From: Nitrospiria bacterium
GTDB taxonomy: Bacteria; Nitrospirota; Nitrospiria; JACQBZ01
Length of the DNA: 7,100 nucleotides
NCBI GenBank assembly: GCA_919901335.1
Contig: CAKKOZ010000012.1
Coordinates: 6,115 to 13,214 of the forward strand
Reading direction: 5' to 3'
The notes under the pieces were generated by a model. The model was not told the DNA's origin. It worked only from the letters and a program-made list of their open reading frames with translations, and ran no database searches. A program made the position numbers and the translations under genes. Shown here one piece after another: positions 1 through 6,080 of the stretch (within the stretch, counting starts at the first letter, position 1; every line of letters begins with the position of its first letter).

Positions 1-569
1 CGCGTCTTCCATTTCTTATCGAGGACGTCATCCAAAAACTGTTTTTCTTCAACCGGAAGATCGGATTCATTCACCGTCCCGGCGGCGGACTGCAGCCGCC
101 TCAAAAGACTCGGAAGGACCGATTCAATCAAAACCGGCAAGGATGTGCCCGTCGGCTCCAAAACCCCGCCTTGTCCCATTCGAACCACTTCATGCTCTTT
201 GCTTCGCAGATTTCCTAAGGCCGTGCTGACCTCGGACGAGTCCAAACTTTCAAGCGAAGCAAGGTCCTTGACCGTGACCTTTTCACCTGCCTTCAGCCGA
301 TTGAGTATCCGCTTCTCCGGTATTCCGTGTTCCGCATATTTCCTGCCAAGCTCCGTGATGGACACGAAATGCGTCACTCTTTCTTCTTCAACTTTGATAA
401 CGCCTTTCGTCAACAGCCATCCGAGCGCCATCGAGAGACGGGACTCATCCAAACTAGTCTCCTGCATCAACTCATGGTCCCATAACATGGGACGCGCCTT
501 GAGCGTCGCGAGAACTTTGCGTTCGAGCGGATGAAGGCCGGATGAAAGTTGTGCGATGTCTTGTGACAT
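1..569 (-). CDS. pheS: Phenylalanine--tRNA ligase alpha subunit, archaeal-type N-terminal part (cut by window edge)
   Basis: Only the first 189 residues are present; the gene continues past the left edge, so the catalytic class II domain is not seen. PheS with PheT charges tRNA-Phe with phenylalanine in the cytosol. The visible part is a series of winged-helix-like segments typical of the long archaeal/eukaryotic alpha subunit: LHPLERKVLATL (residues 12-23), a WLLTKGVIKV stretch (51-60), ITELGRKYAEHGIPEKRIL (71-89) and DSSEVSTALGNL (110-121). Standard bacterial PheS instead begins with a coiled coil and lacks these. The start ATG at 569 is chosen because AGGAAGG lies 5 nt upstream and because homology begins there. 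It follows rpe by 29 nt on the same strand and is probably cotranscribed. The assignment rests on recalled family patterns; the missing C-terminal half prevents checking motifs 2 and 3. Confidence 0.8.
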   Translation of the reverse strand, partial: MSQDIAQLSSGLHPLERKVLATLKARPMLWDHELMQETSLDESRLSMALGWLLTKGVIKVEEERVTHFVSITELGRKYAEHGIPEKRILNRLKAGEKVTVKDLASLESLDSSEVSTALGNLRSKEHEVVRMGQGGVLEPTGTSLPVLIESVLPSLLRRLQSAAGTVNESDLPVEEKQFLDDVLDKKWKT

Positions 570-598
570 GAATCCTTCCTGGGGAAAAACCGGCTGGA

Positions 599-1276
599 TC
601 AGGATCGGGTCATGGATGCCCGCATCTTTTGAATCGTGTCTTTATAATCCTTGCTCTGGAAGATGGCCGAGCCGGAGACGAAGATGTCCGCGCCGGCCTG
701 GGCCATGGCCGCGATGTTTTCGACTTTGACACCACCGTCGATTTCCAGCTCAACGTTCAACCCGCGCTGATCGATCATCTTTCGGGCCTGGCGGAGTTTT
801 TCCAAAGCGGACGGAATAAAACTCTGGCCGCCGAATCCGGGATTGACCGACATGATCAGCAGAAGATCCACCTCGCCTAAAATCTCCTCCACGCTGGAGA
901 GCGGCGTCGCGGGATTCAAGGTCACGCCGGCCTTCACCCCTTCTTCCTTGATGGACTGGATCGTACGATGGAGGTGGGGGCAGGTCTCGACATGGACCGT
1001 GATGTAGTTGCTCCCGGCCTTGATAAAGTCGCGGATAAAGTCTTCCGGATTCGTCATCATCAGATGGACGTCCAATGGAAGCCGGGTCACTTTGCGGATG
1101 GCCTTCACGATCGGCGGGCCGATCGTGAAGTTCGGCACGAAGTGGCCGTCCATCACATCCACGTGGATCATGTCGGCGCCGGCCTCCGTGACCTTGGCGA
1201 TCTCGTCCGCCAGATGGGCAAAATCGGCCGAGAGGATGGACGGGGCTATTTTTTTGGGCTTGGCCGGCGTCATCAT
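599..1276 (-). CDS. rpe: Ribulose-phosphate 3-epimerase
   Basis: Interconverts D-ribulose 5-phosphate and D-xylulose 5-phosphate in the pentose phosphate pathway or Calvin cycle; a cytosolic TIM-barrel metalloenzyme. The 225-residue length is normal. Visible motifs: APSILSADF (11-19), IHVDVMDGHFVPNF (37-50) with metal ligand H38 and catalytic D40, DVHLMM (69-74) with H71, the phosphate-binding MSVNPGFGGQ (142-151), EIDGG (178-182) with the second catalytic Asp D180, and SGSAIF (201-206). All four expected metal ligands (H38, D40, H71, D180) are present, so it should be active. The start is one of two consecutive ATG codons (1276 or 1273); GAAAGGA lies just upstream. The first ATG begins 1 nt after the rsmB stop, so translation is probably coupled to rsmB. 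rsmB-rpe adjacency is common in bacteria. Confidence 0.97.
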   Translation of the reverse strand: MMTPAKPKKIAPSILSADFAHLADEIAKVTEAGADMIHVDVMDGHFVPNFTIGPPIVKAIRKVTRLPLDVHLMMTNPEDFIRDFIKAGSNYITVHVETCPHLHRTIQSIKEEGVKAGVTLNPATPLSSVEEILGEVDLLLIMSVNPGFGGQSFIPSALEKLRQARKMIDQRGLNVELEIDGGVKVENIAAMAQAGADIFVSGSAIFQSKDYKDTIQKMRASMTRS

Positions 1277-1277
1277 G

Positions 1278-2630
1278 TTATTTTCCTTTCGCTTGATTGA
1301 TCAGTCTTGCAGCAAAGAAGTGATCCATTTGATACGGATTCAAGATCGTGTTCAGGTAACCTTCCGGCGTCACAAGCCCCGGCGATTCGGGCCAGAACGG
1401 CCGCAGGGAATCGAGCCGGAAATCGGGATGTCGGGACAGAAAAGCGCCGACGACGTTTTCATTCTCTTCCGGTTCGGTGGTGCAGGTACTGTACACCAAC
1501 ACCCCGCCGTGTTTCAAGAGCAGCGCGACCTTGTCCAGCATTTTCGTCTGGAGTGCGGCCATTGTTTCAATCACGGCCTCGGTTTTGTACCACTTGGCAT
1601 CGGGGTTCCGACGCAGGACTCCTAGTCCGGAGCACGGGGCATCCACCAGGATCCGATCGTATGGGGCTTTGCCGAGAGGAGCCGGGTCGCCGGTCAGATC
1701 CGCCACGACCGGCCGGATCGAGGTGAGACCCAGGCGCCGGGCGTTCTCCACAATCCGCTCCAGCCGTCTCGAAACGGCATCCGCCGCCACGACCTCGCCC
1801 CGATCGCCCATCAACTCCGCCAGATGCGTGCTCTTTCCGCCGGGCGCGGCGCAGGCATCTAAGATGCGTTCTCCGGGTTTCGGATCTACCATCCGGCCGA
1901 CGAGCTGGGCCGCTTCATCCTGGACGTAGAAATCACCCCGTTGATAGGCCGGCAGTTCGGGCAGATGGGCAACCCCTCGGAGCATCAGGCCGGACGAGGA
2001 AACACGGCAGGGCGTCACGTCTATTCCGGCCCGTTGCAACTCGGCCGCCAGTGCCTCTCGCGTGGTTCGAAGGGGATTGACACGAACCGTCACCGGAGGG
2101 ATCTCATTATTCGCGTCGCAGAGCGCGACGGTCCGATCCGGCCCCAGCCTTGGAAGCCATCGCCTCACGAGCCATTCGGGATGGGAATATTTGACCGAGA
2201 GATGAAGGATCGGATCATCGGCCGGATCCGGAAGCGGAATCGTTTCGGCCCGCGTCATCGCCCGCAGAACGGCATTGACGAATCCGGCGATCGTTTTTTC
2301 GCCGAGTGTCTTGGCCAGTCGGACGGATTCATTGACGGCGGCCGAGGCCGGGACCCGATCCAGAAACAGGATCTGGTAGGCTCCCAGCCGCAAAAGATTC
2401 TTTAATTTGACGGATTGCCGCCGGCGGGCTTGTGTGGTGAATCGGCCGATCACCCAGTCCAGATAGCCTCGCCGGCGCAGTATGCCGTAGACCAGTTCGG
2501 TGATGAAGGCCCGGTCGAGCGGTTTCAGGTTTGGACGGCGAAGGCCCTGTTCCAAGACGGCGTCGGCCTGCCTTGCCGACTCCACCTGACAAAGGACATC
2601 CCAGGCGACTCCCCGCGCATCGGACTTGAT
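1278..2630 (-). CDS. rsmB: 16S rRNA (cytosine967-C5)-methyltransferase RsmB/Sun, apparent AUC start
   Basis: Methylates C967 of 16S rRNA using S-adenosylmethionine. Domains in order (450-residue numbering from the AUC): an NusB-like RNA-binding domain (about 1-135), then the Rossmann methyltransferase with SAM-binding DACAAPGGKS (258-267), VDAPCSGLG with C333 that releases product, and YSTCTTEPEENE with the catalytic nucleophile C383. The ending LNPYQMDHFFAARL is typical. The first canonical start in frame is GTG at 2585, but it has no Shine-Dalgarno and would remove conserved N-terminal sequence: the frame upstream reads KSDARGVAWDVLCQVE, which matches the family's usual first residues. No ATG, GTG or TTG precedes it. 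ATC at 2630 sits 6 nt after AAGAGG, so an AUC start is inferred, giving 450 residues; the GTG alternative gives 435. It lies 10 nt after htpX and 1 nt before rpe. Function is near certain, the start is not. Confidence 0.95.
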   Translation of the reverse strand: MKSDARGVAWDVLCQVESARQADAVLEQGLRRPNLKPLDRAFITELVYGILRRRGYLDWVIGRFTTQARRRQSVKLKNLLRLGAYQILFLDRVPASAAVNESVRLAKTLGEKTIAGFVNAVLRAMTRAETIPLPDPADDPILHLSVKYSHPEWLVRRWLPRLGPDRTVALCDANNEIPPVTVRVNPLRTTREALAAELQRAGIDVTPCRVSSSGLMLRGVAHLPELPAYQRGDFYVQDEAAQLVGRMVDPKPGERILDACAAPGGKSTHLAELMGDRGEVVAADAVSRRLERIVENARRLGLTSIRPVVADLTGDPAPLGKAPYDRILVDAPCSGLGVLRRNPDAKWYKTEAVIETMAALQTKMLDKVALLLKHGGVLVYSTCTTEPEENENVVGAFLSRHPDFRLDSLRPFWPESPGLVTPEGYLNTILNPYQMDHFFAARLINQAKGK

Positions 2631-2636
2631 CGTAAA

Positions 2637-2642
2637 CCTCTT
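2637..2642 (-). promoter_or_regulatory. Shine-Dalgarno of rsmB deciding a non-canonical start
   Basis: On the minus strand this reads AAGAGG, overlapping the htpX stop codon (TAA at 2643-2641). It is followed by TTTACG and then ATC. The 6-nt spacing is right for initiation at ATC 2630 and too short (3 nt) for ACG 2633. The GTG at 2585 is over 50 nt away and has no such element, so this site argues for the upstream start and for coupling to htpX termination. Confidence 0.6.
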
Positions 2643-3546
2643 ATGCCGCCCGCCGGAGTCCGGCCATCGCCTCGAGACGCGCGATGCGGGCCTCCATCGG
2701 CGGGTGCGTCGAGAAAAGATGCAGCCATCCGCGGCTGTTCCCCGAAATCTTCATCGTGGCCAGCGCATCCTGTCCCGAGTAACGGTGGTTCGTCGTCTGA
2801 ACAAACCGGTTGATTCCCCGCAGGGCCGAAATCATGGGCTCGGCGCCGTATTTCTGCGCCGCAAAACGGTCGGCCGCGAATTCCCGCCGACGGGAGAACC
2901 AGCAGATCGGAATCATCGCGAGGAACGAGAGAACGACCTGGAGAAAAATATAGGACGCCATCCCCAGCATCGGGTTCCGCTCGGCCACGTGACGGCTGAT
3001 AATATTGCTGATGAAATAAACAAATGTGTTCATCAACCCGGCCAAAACAGTCGTGGCGAACATGTCGCCGTTCAAAACGTGGCCCATCTCATGGGCAAGA
3101 ACGGCCCGGACCTCGCGCTCGTCCAGATTCCGGAGCAGGCCGGTTGAGACGGCCACCATCGCACGATTCTTGGACGGGCCGGTTGCAAAGGCATTGGGAT
3201 CCGGCGCATCGTAGATCCAGACTTCCGGCATCTTAATGCCGAGCGATCGCGACAGATCTTCCACGGTCGAGTAGATCAGGCGCTCCTGATCCGAGCGTGG
3301 CTGGGTGATCCGGACCATCCGCAGCATCATGCGGACCATCCGCTTTGACATCGCCAGGCTGATAAAGGCCCCGCCGAAGCCCAGCACGAAGGACCATAGC
3401 AAGACCGTTTCATTCACCGCCCCCCGCAGGTCGATGCCGAACGCCGGCAGGACGACATGAAGCAGCAGGTTAAACGTGATCGACAGTGTGACAAAGATCA
3501 GGACATTGGCTATGAGCAGTAACAGAATACCCTTCATCTGTTTCAT
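2641..3546 (-). CDS. htpX: HtpX-type membrane zinc metalloprotease (M48B)
   Basis: Inner-membrane zinc protease of the M48B family, involved in quality control of membrane proteins with the catalytic site facing the cytoplasm. The 301 residues contain hydrophobic segments near 7-30 and 46-66, the zinc motif HEMGH (H152, catalytic E153, H156), two further hydrophobic segments near 163-185 and 196-217, and the third ligand E222 in REFAADR (220-226). The family hallmark FSTHPPMEARIARL lies at 278-291. E. coli HtpX has 293 residues, so the length fits. An open frame extends to 3765 but would overlap fmt; ATG 3546 is chosen because AAGGAGGA lies 8 nt upstream. The protein starts MKQMKG, leading straight into the first membrane segment. 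It has its own promoter in the gap after fmt. It sits inside a translation gene cluster, which hints at co-regulation but not at a specific partner. Confidence 0.95.
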   Translation of the reverse strand: MKQMKGILLLLIANVLIFVTLSITFNLLLHVVLPAFGIDLRGAVNETVLLWSFVLGFGGAFISLAMSKRMVRMMLRMVRITQPRSDQERLIYSTVEDLSRSLGIKMPEVWIYDAPDPNAFATGPSKNRAMVAVSTGLLRNLDEREVRAVLAHEMGHVLNGDMFATTVLAGLMNTFVYFISNIISRHVAERNPMLGMASYIFLQVVLSFLAMIPICWFSRRREFAADRFAAQKYGAEPMISALRGINRFVQTTNHRYSGQDALATMKISGNSRGWLHLFSTHPPMEARIARLEAMAGLRRAA

Positions 3547-3554
3547 TGTTTCTA

Positions 3555-3562
3555 TCCTCCTT
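3555..3562 (-). promoter_or_regulatory. Strong Shine-Dalgarno of htpX
   Basis: The minus strand reads AAGGAGGA, 8 nt before ATG 3546. It fixes the htpX start and excludes the longer open frame reaching 3765. Confidence 0.85.
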
Positions 3563-3581
3563 ATTGACTCCAGAAAAACCC

Positions 3582-3612
3582 ATTCTAACATAACCCGTTC
3601 ACCGACTGTCAA
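3582..3612 (-). promoter_or_regulatory. Sigma70-type promoter of htpX (and rsmB-rpe-pheS)
   Basis: On the minus strand a perfect -35 TTGACA (3612-3607) is followed by a 19-bp spacer and -10 TAGAAT (3587-3582) preceded by TGT, an extended -10. The long spacer is compensated by the extended -10. Transcription would start near 3575, giving about 29 nt of leader including the Shine-Dalgarno. It lies in the 73-bp gap between fmt and htpX, where I see no terminator, so read-through from def-fmt is also expected. It does not resemble a sigma32 heat-shock promoter. Confidence 0.65.
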
Positions 3613-3619
3613 GAAACCG

Positions 3620-4552
3620 TCACGTCCCGAGCACGACTCCCGCTTCCACAGAATGACCGGCCAAAAACTCCCGTATGCCCATCCGGCGGCCGTTCTCGGG
3701 CTGAATCTCAAGAATCTGCAGCAGGCCCCGACCCGTCGCGACCGGAAGGCTTTCGCGTCCGCCATGAAGAATCGTCCCCGGCATTTCTTCGCTCGTTTTA
3801 TCTATCAGAGCCCCCTTCCAGATACGCCAACGCTCATCCCGATAGAAGGTGTAGGCCCCAGGCCAGGGGGAAAGCCCGCGGATTCGGTTCACGATGGCAA
3901 CGGCCGGCTGGGCCCAATCCATCTCGCCGGCCTCCTTCTCAAGCAGGGGCGCCATCGTGGCCTCGGAAGAATTCTGAGGCGCGGGAACGATTTCTCCGGA
4001 CTCGATCCCCTTCAGCGTCCGGAGCAACAGATCGGCGCCCCGTTCAGCCATCCGGACCGAGAGGCTCCCGGCCGTATCCTCCGGAAGGATCGAGACCCGC
4101 TCATGAAGAAGGATGTCACCCGTATCCATGCCCGGGTCCATCCGAATCGTCGTCACGCCGGTTTCCTGCTCGCCGTTGATGATCGCCCACTGAATCGGGG
4201 CGGCGCCGCGATATTTCGGCAGGAGCGAGGCATGGAGATTGACGCAGCCGCGCGGCGGCAGGTCGAGGATTTCGGGCGGAAGGATCCGGCCGAAGGCCAC
4301 CACAACCATCATCTCCGGTTTCAACGCGCGGAGGCTCTCGATAAAGGCGGGATCTTTCATCTTCGTCGGCTGGAGGACCGGCAGGTCGAATCGTTCGGCC
4401 ATCAACTTGGCGAGCGGAGGCGCGAGATGCTCCCCGCGTCCCTTGGGCCGATCCGGCTGGGTCACGACCGACAGAACCGCATGACCCGACTGATGCAGCG
4501 CACTCAGGCTGGGCAGCGCGAATTCCGGTGTTCCCATGAAGATCAGTCTCAT
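3620..4552 (-). CDS. fmt: Methionyl-tRNA formyltransferase
   Basis: Transfers a formyl group from 10-formyl-tetrahydrofolate to Met on the initiator tRNA, the step that commits it to initiation. The 310 residues match the family length. The N-terminal Rossmann-like domain begins MRLIFMGTPEFALPSL and contains VTQPDRPKGRG (30-40), the folate-binding loop SLLPKYRG (109-116), and the catalytic triad N105, H107 (NLHASLLP) and D143 (MDPGMDTGDIL). The linker ATMAPLLEKEAGEMDW (198-213) leads to the OB-fold tRNA-binding domain from about 205 to the end, with NRIRGLSPWPGAYT. Start ATG 4552 directly abuts the def stop (TAGATG), so it relies on translational coupling with def. The def-fmt pair is one of the most conserved bacterial gene pairs. 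Nothing is missing or broken. Confidence 0.98.
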   Translation of the reverse strand: MRLIFMGTPEFALPSLSALHQSGHAVLSVVTQPDRPKGRGEHLAPPLAKLMAERFDLPVLQPTKMKDPAFIESLRALKPEMMVVVAFGRILPPEILDLPPRGCVNLHASLLPKYRGAAPIQWAIINGEQETGVTTIRMDPGMDTGDILLHERVSILPEDTAGSLSVRMAERGADLLLRTLKGIESGEIVPAPQNSSEATMAPLLEKEAGEMDWAQPAVAIVNRIRGLSPWPGAYTFYRDERWRIWKGALIDKTSEEMPGTILHGGRESLPVATGRGLLQILEIQPENGRRMGIREFLAGHSVEAGVVLGT

Positions 4553-5074
4553 CTATCTCGCTTCAGCCTTCAGGCGTTTTTTGAGGCGCTTGAGATACAT
4601 CTGCCGTTTCAGACTGCTTAGACGATCCACGAACAACGTTCCGTCGAGGTGATCCATTTCGTGCTGGAGTAGGCGGGCCATCAGCCCCTCGCCTTCCACG
4701 GTGACTTCTTTTCCATTTCGGTCGAGCCCCCGGACGGCAACCTGATTCGCCCGAGCCACCGGGGTCCGATAATCCGAAACGCTTAAGCACCCCTCCTCGC
4801 CCGTCTGCGTCCCCGACTTCGAGACGAACTCCGGGTTGATCAGTACACCGATGCGGCGGGGCAGATCCTCCCCCTCTTTCAGGTCGTACACGAACAGCCG
4901 CAGCGACCGGCCGATCTGCGGCGCGGCCAGGCCCAAACCCGGCGCGGCATACATCGTTTCGAACATGTCGTCGATCAACTTCTGCAGCGCGTCGTTAAAC
5001 TCGGTGACCGGCCCGGCCTTTTTTTTCAACACCGCGTCCGGGTGTTCTCGTATCGGAAGAACCGCCATGGCCAT
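4553..5074 (-). CDS. def: Peptide deformylase
   Basis: Removes the formyl group from the N-terminal formyl-Met of nascent proteins, at the ribosome exit. All three family motifs are present in 173 residues: GLGLAAPQIG (46-55, Q53), EEGCLSVSDY (93-102, metal ligand C96) and HEMDHLDG (138-145, ligands H138 and H142, catalytic E139). The lysine/arginine-rich tail (156-173, RQMYLKRLKKRLKAEAR) resembles the C-terminal ribosome-binding helix known in E. coli PDF. Two starts are possible, ATG 5074 and ATG 5068 (MAMAVLPI); neither has a strong Shine-Dalgarno, GGTAAAG being the best for the first. First gene of the minus-strand cluster, divergent from the initiator tRNA with 66 bp between. Confidence 0.98.
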   Translation of the reverse strand: MAMAVLPIREHPDAVLKKKAGPVTEFNDALQKLIDDMFETMYAAPGLGLAAPQIGRSLRLFVYDLKEGEDLPRRIGVLINPEFVSKSGTQTGEEGCLSVSDYRTPVARANQVAVRGLDRNGKEVTVEGEGLMARLLQHEMDHLDGTLFVDRLSSLKRQMYLKRLKKRLKAEAR

Positions 5075-5103
5075 TCTTTACCATGATGCCGCGGCGAAAT
5101 CAA
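5075..5103 (-). promoter_or_regulatory. Possible weak promoter of def-fmt
   Basis: On the minus strand TTGATT (5103-5098), a 17-bp spacer and TAAAGA (5080-5075). Matches to consensus are 4/6 and 3/6, so this is weak. If used, the start point would fall at or near 5068, the A of the second def ATG, giving a leaderless or nearly leaderless message. It is the best candidate I see in the short gap to the tRNA; a promoter inside the tRNA gene is also possible. Confidence 0.25.
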
Positions 5104-5106
5104 GCC

Positions 5107-5135
5107 TTGACAGCCCCCCATCGAGTTGTTATGAT
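5107..5135 (+). promoter_or_regulatory. Strong promoter of the initiator tRNA gene
   Basis: Perfect -35 TTGACA (5107-5112), 17-bp spacer and -10 TATGAT (5130-5135, 5/6), with an extended -10 TGT directly before it. This is near the best sigma70 promoter possible, as expected for a stable RNA gene. Only 5 nt separate the -10 from the mature tRNA 5' end, so the primary transcript has almost no leader. Confidence 0.85.
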
Positions 5136-5140
5136 GGCTT

Positions 5141-5217
<77 letters not shown>

Positions 5218-5243
5218 AATTTTCCAGTTTTAACCGGATGAGC

Positions 5244-5275
5244 AAGGGGTTCGCTGATGGAGCGAACCCCTTTTT
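5244..5275 (+). terminator. Intrinsic terminator of the tRNA gene
   Basis: A perfect 12-bp stem, AAGGGGTTCGCT (5244-5255) with AGCGAACCCCTT (5261-5272), 5-nt loop GATGG, followed by further T residues (the run is 5271-5275). It lies 27 nt after the tRNA and insulates it from the toxin-antitoxin operon downstream. The minus strand has no T run, so it acts in one direction. Confidence 0.92.
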
Positions 5276-5315
5276 ATTTACTCTTGATGGGTCGTGATGG
5301 ATCTAACTGGTCAAA

Positions 5316-5344
5316 TTGACAGGGTGCATCATAAGTGTTACACT
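5316..5344 (+). promoter_or_regulatory. Promoter of the first TA operon with overlapping palindromic operator
   Basis: Perfect -35 TTGACA (5316-5321), 17-bp spacer, -10 TACACT (5339-5344) with TGT before it. The -10 lies inside a perfect inverted repeat AGTGT-T-ACACT (5334-5344). Type II TA operons are repressed by their own antitoxin and toxin-antitoxin complex, and a ribbon-helix-helix protein bound here would block RNA polymerase. The operator role is inferred from position and symmetry. Start point near 5351 gives a short leader carrying AAGGAGG (5354-5360). Confidence 0.75.
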
Positions 5345-5368
5345 ATTGGGCATAAGGAGGTCTGTATC

Positions 5369-5599
5369 ATGCCTACGAAGAACCCGCGAGTTAATGTCGT
5401 GTTGGAAAAACCGCTCTTCCGTACCGTCGAGCAACTGGCCAAGAGGGACGGTCTCTCTCTGTCTCTGAAAGTAAGGGATCTGATCAAGGAGGCCTTGGAG
5501 ATTGAAGAGGATATCGCCTTGGCCGAATGGGCGGAGACAAGAGAAAAAACGTTTAAGAAGGAAACCGCTTTGAAGCACTCCGAGGTCTGGAAACGTTGA
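5369..5599 (+). CDS. Ribbon-helix-helix antitoxin of a RelE-type TA module
   Basis: A 76-residue protein that should bind both operator DNA and its toxin. The N-terminal part looks like a ribbon-helix-helix (MetJ/Arc/CopG-like) fold: a strand near 6-13 (PRVNVVLE), a helix near 15-26 (PLFRTVEQLAKR), the turn DGLSLSLK (27-34) and a second helix to about 45. The charged C-terminal part (46-76, ending KHSEVWKR) would be the segment that wraps the toxin and is degraded under stress. ATG 5369 is chosen for AAGGAGG 8 nt upstream; an open frame reaching back to 5294 overlaps the promoter. The stop TGA (5597-5599) overlaps the toxin start in TTGA. Family call is by pattern recognition; the exact antitoxin subfamily is unknown to me. 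Confidence 0.85.
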   Translation: MPTKNPRVNVVLEKPLFRTVEQLAKRDGLSLSLKVRDLIKEALEIEEDIALAEWAETREKTFKKETALKHSEVWKR

Positions 5600-5868
5600 C
5601 CTTCGCCCTTCTCTATCACCCCGAAGTCAGTGATGACATCGCGCGGCTTGATGAGCGATTAAAAAAGCGAATCAAGTCCGCCATCGAGCATCGTCTCACC
5701 ACAGCTCCCCATCAGTACGGTGAACCGCTCAGAAAAACTCTGAAAGGCTACTGGAAGCTCCGCGTCGGCGATTACCGGGTCGTGTTTAAGATCGTCGAGC
5801 AGGACGTCCGGGTCCTCGGCATCGGTCATCGAAAAGAAGTGTACGAAAAGATCGGCAAACGGGCATAG
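5596..5868 (+). CDS. RelE-family toxin, probable ribosome-dependent mRNA endonuclease
   Basis: A 90-residue basic protein of the RelE/ParE superfamily. RelE-type members cut mRNA in the ribosomal A site when the antitoxin is lost. Visible family features: an N-terminal helical hairpin (about 11-37), PLRKTLKGYWKLRVGDYRVV (44-63), which holds the basic strand with K54, R56 and R61, and IGHRKEVYEKI (76-86), where R79 and Y83 correspond in position to catalytic R81 and Y87 of E. coli RelE. Retention of these residues favours mRNA cleavage over ParE-like gyrase poisoning. The start is TTG 5596, overlapping the antitoxin stop by 4 nt, with no separate Shine-Dalgarno, so toxin synthesis should depend on antitoxin translation. 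It appears intact. No terminator is evident after it. Confidence 0.88.
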   Translation: MTFALLYHPEVSDDIARLDERLKKRIKSAIEHRLTTAPHQYGEPLRKTLKGYWKLRVGDYRVVFKIVEQDVRVLGIGHRKEVYEKIGKRA

Positions 5869-5980
5869 TGCTCAGCCAGCGAAACCGCCCCGACCTGCTA
5901 TTCAATCACGCGGCCAAGCAAGCGGGGTGGCGGATCTAATCCAAATAGGGCATCTGATCCCATTTCCTACAAAAGTCAAT

Positions 5981-5992
5981 AAGGCATGCCTT
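5981..5992. repeat. Perfect 12-bp palindrome
   Basis: AAGGCATGCCTT is fully self-complementary. It lies in the gene-free gap 113 bp after the first toxin. It could be a protein-binding site or chance; no promoter elements flank it that I can recognise. Confidence 0.6.
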
Positions 5993-6010
5993 TAGAAACC
6001 TTATCACAGC

Positions 6011-6080
6011 CAAGCACCGCGCTTGCACTCGGCGCACCGCAGCCGATGTGTCGGCTACCGCCTGAACCTTTCTGCAAGCG
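6011..6080. repeat. Cluster of overlapping, mutually exclusive inverted repeats
   Basis: Four perfect stems share sequence. CAAGC/GCTTG (6011-6015 with 6021-6025); TCGGC/GCCGA (6029-6033 with 6042-6046); AGCCGA/TCGGCT (6041-6046 with 6051-6056, loop TGTG); and CGCTTGCA/TGCAAGCG (6020-6027 with 6073-6080). The first two can coexist, and so can the last two, nested, but the two pairs exclude each other. This is directly visible; a role as RNA switch, recombination site or cruciform is not shown. Confidence 0.6.

Noticed and set aside
968..1625. Long plus-strand frames opposite rpe and rsmB
   Set aside because: Antisense shadows of two conserved genes with intact motifs; composition typical of shadow frames in GC-rich DNA.
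2586..3765. Longer HtpX reading frame beginning at 3765
   Set aside because: It would overlap the fmt C-terminus by about 145 bp, run through the promoter and Shine-Dalgarno, and add residues unlike any HtpX N-terminus. ATG 3546 has an ideal ribosome-binding site.
5294..5368. Upstream extension of the first antitoxin to 5294
   Set aside because: The added residues cover the TTGACA promoter and the operator, and AAGGAGG points to ATG 5369.
5885..5933. Terminator of the first TA operon
   Set aside because: The inverted repeat is imperfect with a bulge, the loop is long, and no T run follows on either strand.
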